Shown in pieces: positions 16,671 through 23,794 of a stretch of DNA of 59,522 bases (position 1 is the first letter of the stretch; the number at the start of each line of letters is the position of its first letter). The notes under the pieces were generated by a model. It searched no databases and had not been told where the DNA came from. It saw only the letters and a list, made by a program, of their open reading frames with translations. A program made the position numbers and the translations under genes. Source of the stretch: Thermus filiformis. GTDB taxonomy: Bacteria; Deinococcota; Deinococci; Deinococcales; Thermaceae. Location of the stretch: contig NZ_JPSL02000034.1 in NCBI RefSeq assembly GCF_000771745.2, positions 1 through 59,522 on the forward strand. Reading direction: 5' to 3'.

Positions 16671-18704
16671 ATGCTTCACCTCACCCTCCTCCTCCCCCTT
16701 CCTGGATTCGGTCAGGAAAGGGTCCGCAACCTCGAGGCCCTCTGGCGTGAGCGCTTGGGAGATAGGGGCGAGGCCTTGGAGGTGGCTCCTCCTGAACGCT
16801 GGCCAGAGGCCTTGGAGCGTCTTTTGGACCTGGAACGGGAGGTTTCCCTCAAGAGGCGGGGCTACTCCCTGGATCGGGCCCTGAACCTCGTGGTCCTGGG
16901 GGAGGCGGAGCACCCAGAGTTGGAACCCCTGGTCCGGGATCTGGAGAACTCCTTCCAGGAAGGGGCCAACCGGGGTCAGGAAGTCCGGCTGCACCTGGCC
17001 CTTCTCTTCCATAAAGCAAAGGCTCTGGAAACTTGGCCCCCCGACCCCCGGTATCCCCTGCCCACCCGGGTCTGGCCGCTCTCCCTGTGGTCGCAAAACG
17101 GCTTCCGGCTTCGGGACGAGGCCCAGCTGGAGGTGTGGATCCAGCACTTTCTGGAGGGCCTGGTCCTTTTCGGCCACTTCTTCGCCCCGCAACAGGGGCG
17201 GGACTGGGTGGGCCTGGGGGTGGCGCGGCTGGAGGCCCACCGTCCGAGCCAAGACGAGTTGACCAAGCAGCTTTGGGCCGCCCTCAGGTCCCACCGGCTG
17301 GGCAACCTCCCGCCCATCCCCCCCTGCCCCGAGCCGACCCTCCCTTCCCTCGAGCCTCCAAAGAGGCCCCAGCGCCAGGACTGCCATTCCTTCCCCGGCT
17401 GGCGGGGGGCGGAGTGGGAAGCCCACCGCCTGACCCTGGGGCAAAAGGGAGAAGAGGCGGTGGAGGACCTCCTCCTTCGCGTGGAGGAGGGGATCAGCGA
17501 GTACGGACGCCAGGCCCTGCTTCTAGGCCTTCCCGCCCTCGAGGAAGCCCTTTCCCGCCTGGATCGGGCCATCCGGGAGGAGGAGGAAGCCCGGCTTTCC
17601 CTCCTCGAGACCTTTGACCGGACCTTGGGCCTGGAGGGCAAGCGGAAGCGCCTCCTCCGGCTCAAGCGCCGGGGCCGGGACCCGCAGGAAATCCGCCGTC
17701 TCCAGGAGGAGCTGGACCAGGTGGACCAAGCCCTGGAGAATCGGGACCTGGCCTTCTTCCTAGACCGAGACCCCGAGGCCAGCCAGGCCAAAAGGGAGCT
17801 TTCGGAGTTCCAGGCGGACTGGGAAAAGAGGCGGCAGAGCTGGGAGCAAGAGGTGGACGCGCAACCCCCGCCTAAGCCCCCGTCCTTTTGGCGGCGGTTA
17901 TTGGAGCGGTTCGGGATATTCCGGCCCACCCCGCGCCCCTCCCGCCGCAAGGAGCTTTGCGACGAGGCCTGGCGGATTCTGAGGGAGGCCCACGAGAAGG
18001 AGGAGGCGTACACGGAGCGCTTCCGCCACTACCTCGAGCTCCACCAGCGGCTCCTCCTCTCCGAGGGGCGCCTCGAGGTTCTGAGGCGGGAAAAGCAACG
18101 GGCCGAGGCGGTCCACCGCGCGGTCCAAGGCTTTCTCCTCCCGGACCCCGAAGAGGAACACCCCTTGGTGCTCCGGTTGCCCCCGGAGGAGGTGCCCCCC
18201 CAGCTCCTCGCAGAGGAGGCGAGGGAGCTGATCCGCAAAGGCGTCCTGGAGGCCTTCTGGGACGGGGAGCCCCAGGAGGTTCGCGGAGCCCTTAAGGAGG
18301 CCGCCGAGACCTTGGCGCAAAAACTCCCCCTGGACCCGGGAAGGACCTTAGGAGAGGAGGCATGGACGGTTCTGGTGGAGGCGGCCTCCCCCCGGGTCAT
18401 GGCCCGGAACTGGCCCGACCACAGGAGGTACGCCCTCGTCTTGGGACGGGCGGGGGCCCGAAGGTGGGGCGAGGGCTACGAGGAAGCGGAGGGCTTTCCC
18501 GGGGAGGTGGTGCTCTTCCGCCTCCTGTTCCCCTTGCGGCCGGAACAGCTCCTGGAAGGGGGCGAGGCGTTTATCTCTTCTCCCCCGGAGGAGACCGGGG
18601 AGGTGCAGCGGCCCAACCCTCTGGTGGATGAACTCTTGGCCGAACGGCCAGAGGTGGAGCGTCCGAACCCGCTTTTGGACGAGATCTTTAAGGAGGCAGG
18701 ATGA
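16671..18704 (+). CDS. Unknown 677-aa protein with a repeated C-terminal RPNPLxDE motif
   Basis: Starts at the ATG at 16671, three bases after the tubulin-like gene. Residues 1-230 look like an alpha/beta domain with a Rossmann-like strand (LNLVVLGE). Residues 260-560 are long charged helices, probably coiled coil, with a Pro-rich break near 390-415 (PPPKPPSFWRRLLERFG). The extreme C-terminus carries two copies of one short motif, QRPNPLVDELL and ERPNPLLDEIF, about 18 residues apart. Two copies at a flexible tail suggest a docking peptide, like the FtsZ-binding tails of division proteins. No family is recognised; partnership with the tubulin-like protein is inferred from order and spacing. 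Confidence 0.65.
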   Translation: MLHLTLLLPLPGFGQERVRNLEALWRERLGDRGEALEVAPPERWPEALERLLDLEREVSLKRRGYSLDRALNLVVLGEAEHPELEPLVRDLENSFQEGANRGQEVRLHLALLFHKAKALETWPPDPRYPLPTRVWPLSLWSQNGFRLRDEAQLEVWIQHFLEGLVLFGHFFAPQQGRDWVGLGVARLEAHRPSQDELTKQLWAALRSHRLGNLPPIPPCPEPTLPSLEPPKRPQRQDCHSFPGWRGAEWEAHRLTLGQKGEEAVEDLLLRVEEGISEYGRQALLLGLPALEEALSRLDRAIREEEEARLSLLETFDRTLGLEGKRKRLLRLKRRGRDPQEIRRLQEELDQVDQALENRDLAFFLDRDPEASQAKRELSEFQADWEKRRQSWEQEVDAQPPPKPPSFWRRLLERFGIFRPTPRPSRRKELCDEAWRILREAHEKEEAYTERFRHYLELHQRLLLSEGRLEVLRREKQRAEAVHRAVQGFLLPDPEEEHPLVLRLPPEEVPPQLLAEEARELIRKGVLEAFWDGEPQEVRGALKEAAETLAQKLPLDPGRTLGEEAWTVLVEAASPRVMARNWPDHRRYALVLGRAGARRWGEGYEEAEGFPGEVVLFRLLFPLRPEQLLEGGEAFISSPPEETGEVQRPNPLVDELLAERPEVERPNPLLDEIFKEAG

Positions 18705-20323
18705 GCGCTTGGAGTGCCCTCTGGGAAAAAGCAAGGGCCGCATTCCCCGACCAGGTGGTCCTCAAGTCCCTCACCCAGGAGAATCTGTTTCACCGTGTCC
18801 CCCGCTTCGTGGTGGAAAACCTCCTGGCTCGAGCCGGGGGGACCGAGGAGGGGGTAAGCAGGGTCCGTCAGATCCTAAAGGAGCGGTACCTGGGCCCCGG
18901 AAACGCAGAGTGGGTCAAGGACCAGCTCCTCCGGAAGGGGCGTTTCGTCCTCATAGACCGCCTCGAGGTCCGGGTGGACTTGGGCTCCGGCACCTACTGG
19001 GCCCAGATCCCCAGCCTGGGTGGGCACGAGGCGGAGGTAAACCCCGCTCTGGTGGAAGAACACCCGGGGGTCCTCTACGGCCTCTGGGGCACAATGGAGC
19101 TCCGCCACGAGGGGAGAGGGCGGGTCCGGCTCAGCCACTTCTACCCCTTCCAGGCGGTCCTCTTGCGCCTGGACGGCTATCTGGCGGGCCGGGCCCAATT
19201 CACCCCGGAGGAGTGGCTGGACTTCCTATTGGGCAGCGTGGGGATCAACCCCGATCCCCTGACGCGCCGACAGAAGCTCCTTTACCTGGCCCGCCTGGCT
19301 CCCCTGGTGGAGCCCAACCTGCACCTCATGGAGCTCGGCCCCAGGCAGACGGGGAAGACCTACCTTCTGCGCAACACCGCCTCCGAGGCCTTCGTCATCT
19401 CCGGGGGAAAGGTCACCCCGGCGGTCCTCTTTTACAACCAGCTCACCCGCCGGCCCGGCCTGGTGGCCACCTACAAGGTTCTCATCTTTGACGAGATCGC
19501 CCACACCGCCTGGGAGGACCCCTCCATCGTCTCCATCCTCAAGGACTTCATGGAGTCGGGCCAGTTCAGCCGGGGCGGGAAGACCCTTGCCTCAGAGGCC
19601 TCCCTGGTCTTCCTGGGCAACACCGACCATCCCCACCCGCCCGTGACCCGGGCCCTACCCTCCGGACTGCGGGGGGACACCGCCTTCCTGGATCGCATTC
19701 ACGGAATCCTTCCGGGGCACGAGTTTCCCAAGATCACCCCGGAGCTCCTCTACCAGGGCCCCGGCCTGGTGGTGGACTACCTGAGCGCCGCCCTGCAACG
19801 CCTCAGGCCCCTCCACTTCTCCGTGGACTTCCCCCCTCCCAAGGGGGCCACCCAGCGGGACCTCCGGGCCCTGCGCAAGTGGCTCTCCGCCTTCTTGAAA
19901 CTCCTTTATCCGGCCCAGGATTGGCCCAAGGAAGCGGTAGGAGAGCTTCTGGAGCTGGCCCTCGAGCTCCGGAGAAGGGTGTGTGAGGAACTCCGCCACT
20001 ACAACCCCCAGGAGTTCCCCCGTTGCTTCGGTCCAGAAGACGCCGAAAAGGAGGCCCCCCGCCTCTCCTGGGAGGAGGTCTTCCCCCTTCTGGACCCGGA
20101 CTACCACCCCCTCTTCCAGGCCCTGAGGGACCGGGGCCTCCCCCCACCCACCGAGGGCCCCGAGGACCTGGTGGGCCCAGCAGGCGTGGTGGGCCATTCC
20201 CTGGCCCGCTGGGGAGAGAAGCGCCTGGTGCCTCGCGGGCTCGGGGCGTATGGCCTCGAGGTGACGCCTGAGACGGAGGTGGAGGTGGTGGCCCAGTACC
20301 TCCAGGGGGGCCTCATAGGTTAG
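18701..20323 (+). CDS. BrxL-like AAA+ ATPase, short form
   Basis: A 540-residue ATPase resembling BrxL of BREX phage-defence systems. It has Walker A GPRQTGKTYLL at about 213-223, Walker B VLIFDEIAHTAW near 262-273, and the sensor-like stretch VFLGNTDHP near 307. The N-terminal 190 residues match the usual BrxL substrate or DNA-binding part. BrxL proteins normally run to about 680 residues with a Lon-like C-terminal region; here the chain ends earlier and I see no Ser/Lys protease motif. The ATG overlaps the previous stop as ATGA. No PglX, PglZ or BrxC is present nearby, so this is not a standard BREX. Confidence 0.85.
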   Translation: MSAWSALWEKARAAFPDQVVLKSLTQENLFHRVPRFVVENLLARAGGTEEGVSRVRQILKERYLGPGNAEWVKDQLLRKGRFVLIDRLEVRVDLGSGTYWAQIPSLGGHEAEVNPALVEEHPGVLYGLWGTMELRHEGRGRVRLSHFYPFQAVLLRLDGYLAGRAQFTPEEWLDFLLGSVGINPDPLTRRQKLLYLARLAPLVEPNLHLMELGPRQTGKTYLLRNTASEAFVISGGKVTPAVLFYNQLTRRPGLVATYKVLIFDEIAHTAWEDPSIVSILKDFMESGQFSRGGKTLASEASLVFLGNTDHPHPPVTRALPSGLRGDTAFLDRIHGILPGHEFPKITPELLYQGPGLVVDYLSAALQRLRPLHFSVDFPPPKGATQRDLRALRKWLSAFLKLLYPAQDWPKEAVGELLELALELRRRVCEELRHYNPQEFPRCFGPEDAEKEAPRLSWEEVFPLLDPDYHPLFQALRDRGLPPPTEGPEDLVGPAGVVGHSLARWGEKRLVPRGLGAYGLEVTPETEVEVVAQYLQGGLIG

Positions 20324-20325
20324 CC

Positions 20326-20355
20326 TTGACTAACTAAACCGGCAGGTATTACTAT
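20326..20355 (+). promoter_or_regulatory. Promoter of the toxin-antitoxin-chaperone operon
   Basis: TTGACT at 20326-20331 and TACTAT at 20350-20355 are separated by 18 bases (an alternative -10, TATTAC at 20347, gives 15). It lies in the short gap after the BrxL-like gene, 12 bases before the toxin start, so the message has almost no leader. Confidence 0.6.
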
Positions 20356-20366
20356 GGGGGTGTGCG

Positions 20367-20720
20367 GTGGCGCGGTACCGGGTGGAGATGTACGTGGACG
20401 CCAGAGGGCGGAGTCGGCTCGAGGATTGGCTGGAAGAGCTTAGCGCTTACCACCGAGCCTTGGCCCTCCGGCTCATCAAACGCCTGGAGGAGCAAGGCCC
20501 CGACATCCGCCCCCCCGTGGCCAAGCCTCTGGCTCATCTGGAGGCCCCCATCTGGGAACTCCGCCACCACTCTGGCTTGCGCATCTACTACTGGCAAGAA
20601 GGAATGGATCGCTTCGTGGTCGCCGCAGGAGAGCTTAAGAAGCAGGACAGACCGGACCCGAGGCTCCTGGCCTGGGTGGTCCGGGCCTACCACGAAAGCC
20701 GAAGGCGAGAGGTGAACTGA
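20367..20720 (+). CDS. higB: HigB-type toxin (RelE/ParE superfamily)
   Basis: A 117-residue toxin of the phage-derived Gp49-like/HigB group. It reads RYRVEMYVDARGRSRLEDWLEEL, then KPLAHLEAPIWELRHHSGLRIYYW, the central strand pair where the catalytic basic residues of this family lie. Members are ribosome-dependent mRNA interferases. The start is the GTG at 20367; a second open frame over the same DNA from 20362 is a shadow. The antitoxin gene begins two bases after its stop. Toxin-first order is typical of hig loci. Confidence 0.8.
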   Translation: MARYRVEMYVDARGRSRLEDWLEELSAYHRALALRLIKRLEEQGPDIRPPVAKPLAHLEAPIWELRHHSGLRIYYWQEGMDRFVVAAGELKKQDRPDPRLLAWVVRAYHESRRREVN

Positions 20721-20721
20721 C

Positions 20722-21138
20722 ATGGCCCGCAACCTTGACTTTAGGGAATACTTAAAGGCCTCCTTGGAGGACCCCGAACTGCGCTCCGAGTACCGCCGCG
20801 TGCTGGATGAGGAGCTCGGAGAGACCTTGACCTATCTGCGGGAGACCCTGGGGCTTTCGCAGGGGGAGCTCGCCAAGCGGCTGGGCGTCTCCCGCAGCCG
20901 TGTGAGCCAGATGGAGACCGCCGCTGGGTTGTCCCTTTCCCTGGAGACCCTTGCCCGCTACGCCCAGGCCTTGGGACTCTCCTTGAGGCTAGAGTTCGCC
21001 GACGAACGGGGGGAGGTTCTGGCCCGCTACACCCTGTCCCCGGAGGAAGCCGTGGCCGAGCCCGTCACCACTGGCTGGGTCCTGCCCGAGGGCCTTCTGG
21101 GCGCCGTCGGCAGAGGCTCCACCGACCAGGCCGCCTAA
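20722..21138 (+). CDS. higA: HigA-type antitoxin with an extended C-terminus
   Basis: A 138-residue XRE-family antitoxin. The helix-turn-helix is LGLSQGELAKRLGVSRSRVSQMET near residues 41-66. After the DNA-binding part the chain continues with about 40 residues (YTLSPEEAVAEPVTTGWVLPEGLLGA...). In toxin-antitoxin-chaperone systems such a tail is the chaperone addiction segment that makes the antitoxin depend on a SecB-like protein. Such a chaperone gene follows 15 bases downstream, which supports that reading. It probably represses its own promoter at 20326-20355. Confidence 0.8.
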   Translation: MARNLDFREYLKASLEDPELRSEYRRVLDEELGETLTYLRETLGLSQGELAKRLGVSRSRVSQMETAAGLSLSLETLARYAQALGLSLRLEFADERGEVLARYTLSPEEAVAEPVTTGWVLPEGLLGAVGRGSTDQAA

Positions 21139-21153
21139 CCAGCCCCACGCTCC

Positions 21154-21687
21154 ATGAACAAGTCCGAGGCTATCCGCAAGCTCTACCAGCAGGGAAAAAG
21201 CGTATCTGAGATCGCCAAGACCCTGGGCCTCAGCTACCAAAGGGTCTACAACACCCTACGTCGCTCAGGTCTACTGCCCAAGGCCCAGACGCCCAGCTCT
21301 GAGGCCTACCGCCGCTTCATCGACGGGCTCGAGATCCGGTCCGTGGAGCTCCGGGAGGTGCACGCCCGCCTGGAGCGCAAGCCCGAAGGAGGCCTCCACC
21401 TCGAGGCCCAGATGGACCCCTTCGGCCCGGAGGAAATCCCGGGAGGCTTCGCCGCGGGCCTCAGGCTGGCCCTCACCTTCCGGGACGCCCAAGGGGCCTT
21501 TGGCGGCTTGGAACTCCGGATGGCGGCCCTCTACACCAGCCCCGTCTTTCCCGAGGAGGGCCTCTTCCAGATCTTCCGGGAGCGCAACCTCCCCCTGAAC
21601 CTTTGGCCCTACCTGCGCCTCCACGTGGACTTCCTCACAGGCCAGATGGGGCTTCCCCGGCTGGTTCTGCCCGTCTTTAAGGCGTGA
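21154..21687 (+). CDS. SecB-like chaperone with N-terminal helix-turn-helix (TAC system)
   Basis: A 177-residue fusion. Residues 1-45 form a resolvase-like helix-turn-helix (AIRKLYQQGKSVSEIAKTLGLS, then RVYNTLRRSGL). Residues 50-177 match SecB-like chaperones: repeated beta strands, then FRERNLPLNLWPYLR and LTGQMGLPRLVLP, the C-terminal signature of this family. SecB-like proteins in toxin-antitoxin-chaperone loci (for example Rv1957) shield the antitoxin. Order toxin, antitoxin, chaperone is the usual TAC order. The added DNA-binding head is unusual and may let the chaperone join in autoregulation. It ends 11 bases inside the converging helicase gene. Confidence 0.75.
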   Translation: MNKSEAIRKLYQQGKSVSEIAKTLGLSYQRVYNTLRRSGLLPKAQTPSSEAYRRFIDGLEIRSVELREVHARLERKPEGGLHLEAQMDPFGPEEIPGGFAAGLRLALTFRDAQGAFGGLELRMAALYTSPVFPEEGLFQIFRERNLPLNLWPYLRLHVDFLTGQMGLPRLVLPVFKA

Positions 21688-23674
21688 GGAAGGGGCTCCC
21701 TTCGTCCCAGTAGCCCACCCAAAGCCGCTCCCGGGCCCGGGACATGGCCACGTAGAGGAGGTTACGCTCCTGGGCAAGGAGGGCCTCCCGGTCGGCCTCG
21801 GAAGGGGCCTCCCGCAGGAGGGACTCCAGGGGAAAGAGGCCTCGGTTGGCCCCGAAAAGCGCCACCGCGCGGAACTCCAGCCCCTTGGCGCTGTGGACCG
21901 TGCCCAGGCGGACGCCCTCCCCCGGGTCCTCCTGGTCCGAGAGGAGGACCACAGGGATACCCGCCCTCCTAAGCCCTTCTGCGAGCCCCTCGGCCAGCTT
22001 CCTCACCCGGGCCAGGACGGCCACCTCCTCGGGGCGCACCCCTTGCTCCAGAAGCCAGCGCAGCCAACGGACCAGCTCCGCCTGGCACGCCTCCTGGGTC
22101 GGGAAGCCCCGTATCTCCGGCTCCGGCCCCTGAAGGAGGGAGAGGACCTCCCGCATCTCCCCTTCCACCTCCTTGGGCAGGACGGCCTCGGCCCGCTTGG
22201 CGATCTCGCGGGTGGTGCGGTAGTTGACCTTGAGCCGGATGGAGCGGCCCCGAACCTCGAGGCCCAAAGCCTGCCAAGAAAGGGGGCTTTTATAGATGCG
22301 CTGAGCAGGGTCTAGGGCGAAGAAGAGGCTGTCCGGTGCCTCTTGCGCCAAGGCGCGCACCAAAAGGAGCTCGGCCGGCCCCAGGTCCTGGGCCTCGTCC
22401 ACCACCACCGCCCGGAAACGGGGGAGGGCCCCTTCCTCCGCCCGTTGGCGCAGGCGGTGCAGGAGGCCGTTGAAGGTCAGGGCCCCTTCGTTCTCCATCC
22501 GCCCCCACACCTTCTGGAAGGCCCCAAAGAGCTTGAGCCTCTCCCGGGCAGTCAGGGGCACCCCGCGGCCCGTGCGGGGGAAACCTCGGTAAGCCTCCCA
22601 GGTGTAAAGCCCCCAGGCGTCGGCGAAGGCGAATTCCGAGAGCAGGAAGTTCTTCCCGTACTCCAGCCCCTGGGCCGCCTCCAGGAGCCAGGGTCCGTAG
22701 TCCTCTTCCTTGACCAGTTTCACCGGCCCCACGTGCTGCTCGTGGAGGCGGCGGGCCAGGCTGTGCAGGTTTTCCACGGTCAGGTTTGGGGGCACCTCCC
22801 CCAGGAGGCGCTGGAGCCCGGAGCGCAGGCGGGAGGCCAGGAAGCGGTTAAAAGTGGTGAGGAGGAGGGGTTCTTCGGGGTAGCGTCGGGCTAGGGCGGC
22901 GGCCCGGTGGAGTGCGACCACGGTCTTCCCGGTCCCCGCAGGCCCCGTCACCCGGGCCGGTCCCTGGAAGACCCGCTCCACCGCCTCCCGCTGGGCGGGG
23001 TGGAGGAAGACCATCCAGCGTTCCCAGGGGTAACTCAAGGCCTGGCGGAGTTCGTCCAGGTTCTGGATGAAGTGGATGTGCTGTCGGGAGAGGGGGTGTT
23101 TAAACCACTCCTCCGAGGGGGCGAGCTTGGGCGGGAGGGTTACGGGCCTACCCGCCGCCAGGTCCAGAAGCCGCTCCTGCACGTCCTGGGGTAGCCCCTC
23201 AATAAGGCCCAGGAGCTGATCCTCTGTTTCCACCAGGCGCAGGGGCTTCAGGTAGGAGGGGGGAACCCCGAGGTCCAGGAGGTAGTCATCCGGGTAATCG
23301 GGGAGAAGCGGTTTGATCTTTCGGGGCTCCACCCTGACCTCCTCCACCACCCGGAAAATCTGAAGCAACCCCAGCTTGGGGTGGACCTCCGCCTGGTGGG
23401 TCTCCGCCCAGCGGTAGGCATCGTCATGGTGGCCCACGTAGGCGAAGATCCAGCCCATCTCGGGATGGTGATAGAGGATGAGGCGGAGGTCCTTGCTCAC
23501 GCGGGCGGACCAGAACCGATCGGTTTTGATATCCTCCAGCCTGTGGAGCTTGAAGCTCGGGTGCTTGGGGTCCTGCATGAAGGCGAAGACCGCTTCCCGC
23601 ACCCGGTTCTGCTCCTCCCGCGATAGGGCCTCGAGGCCCTTGAAAAAGTGATCCGTGAATCCGACCTGCGGCAT
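21677..23674 (-). CDS. UvrD/Rep-type helicase with N-terminal RelE/ParE-like domain
   Basis: A superfamily 1 helicase with a toxin-like head. Residues 1-85 read as a RelE/ParE/YoeB fold (FTDHFFKGLEALSREEQNRVREAV, then FWSARVSKDLRLILYH). The helicase follows: Walker A GPAGTGKT, VVVDEAQDLGPAEL, VNYRTTREIAKRAE, GTVHSAKGLEF, and NLLYVAMSRARERLWVGY near the end. The length of 665 residues is close to a full UvrD-like enzyme. I start it at the ATG at 23674, with GAGGGG six bases upstream; an ATG at 23680 is also possible. It converges on the TAC operon. The head could bind ribosomes or nucleic acid; whether it is toxic is unknown. Confidence 0.8.
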   Translation of the reverse strand: MPQVGFTDHFFKGLEALSREEQNRVREAVFAFMQDPKHPSFKLHRLEDIKTDRFWSARVSKDLRLILYHHPEMGWIFAYVGHHDDAYRWAETHQAEVHPKLGLLQIFRVVEEVRVEPRKIKPLLPDYPDDYLLDLGVPPSYLKPLRLVETEDQLLGLIEGLPQDVQERLLDLAAGRPVTLPPKLAPSEEWFKHPLSRQHIHFIQNLDELRQALSYPWERWMVFLHPAQREAVERVFQGPARVTGPAGTGKTVVALHRAAALARRYPEEPLLLTTFNRFLASRLRSGLQRLLGEVPPNLTVENLHSLARRLHEQHVGPVKLVKEEDYGPWLLEAAQGLEYGKNFLLSEFAFADAWGLYTWEAYRGFPRTGRGVPLTARERLKLFGAFQKVWGRMENEGALTFNGLLHRLRQRAEEGALPRFRAVVVDEAQDLGPAELLLVRALAQEAPDSLFFALDPAQRIYKSPLSWQALGLEVRGRSIRLKVNYRTTREIAKRAEAVLPKEVEGEMREVLSLLQGPEPEIRGFPTQEACQAELVRWLRWLLEQGVRPEEVAVLARVRKLAEGLAEGLRRAGIPVVLLSDQEDPGEGVRLGTVHSAKGLEFRAVALFGANRGLFPLESLLREAPSEADREALLAQERNLLYVAMSRARERLWVGYWDEGSPFLTP

Positions 23675-23794
23675 CCCCATCCCCTCACCCCCCTGCCCGA
23701 CCCACGGCGAAAGCCCGGGCCGCATGCAAGCCCGCGGCGTCGCCCAACCGGCCCCGGCTCGAGGGAACGGCCCCTTTCCGAAACACGCCTCCCC

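Noticed and set aside
18701-20323. A standard BREX system
   Set aside because: A BrxL-like gene and a WYL regulator are present, but no PglX methylase, PglZ, BrxC, BrxA or BrxB is found near them.
20362-20715. Alternative open frame over the toxin gene
   Set aside because: The frame from 20367 gives a clear HigB-type protein ending two bases before the antitoxin; the other frame gives no recognisable protein.
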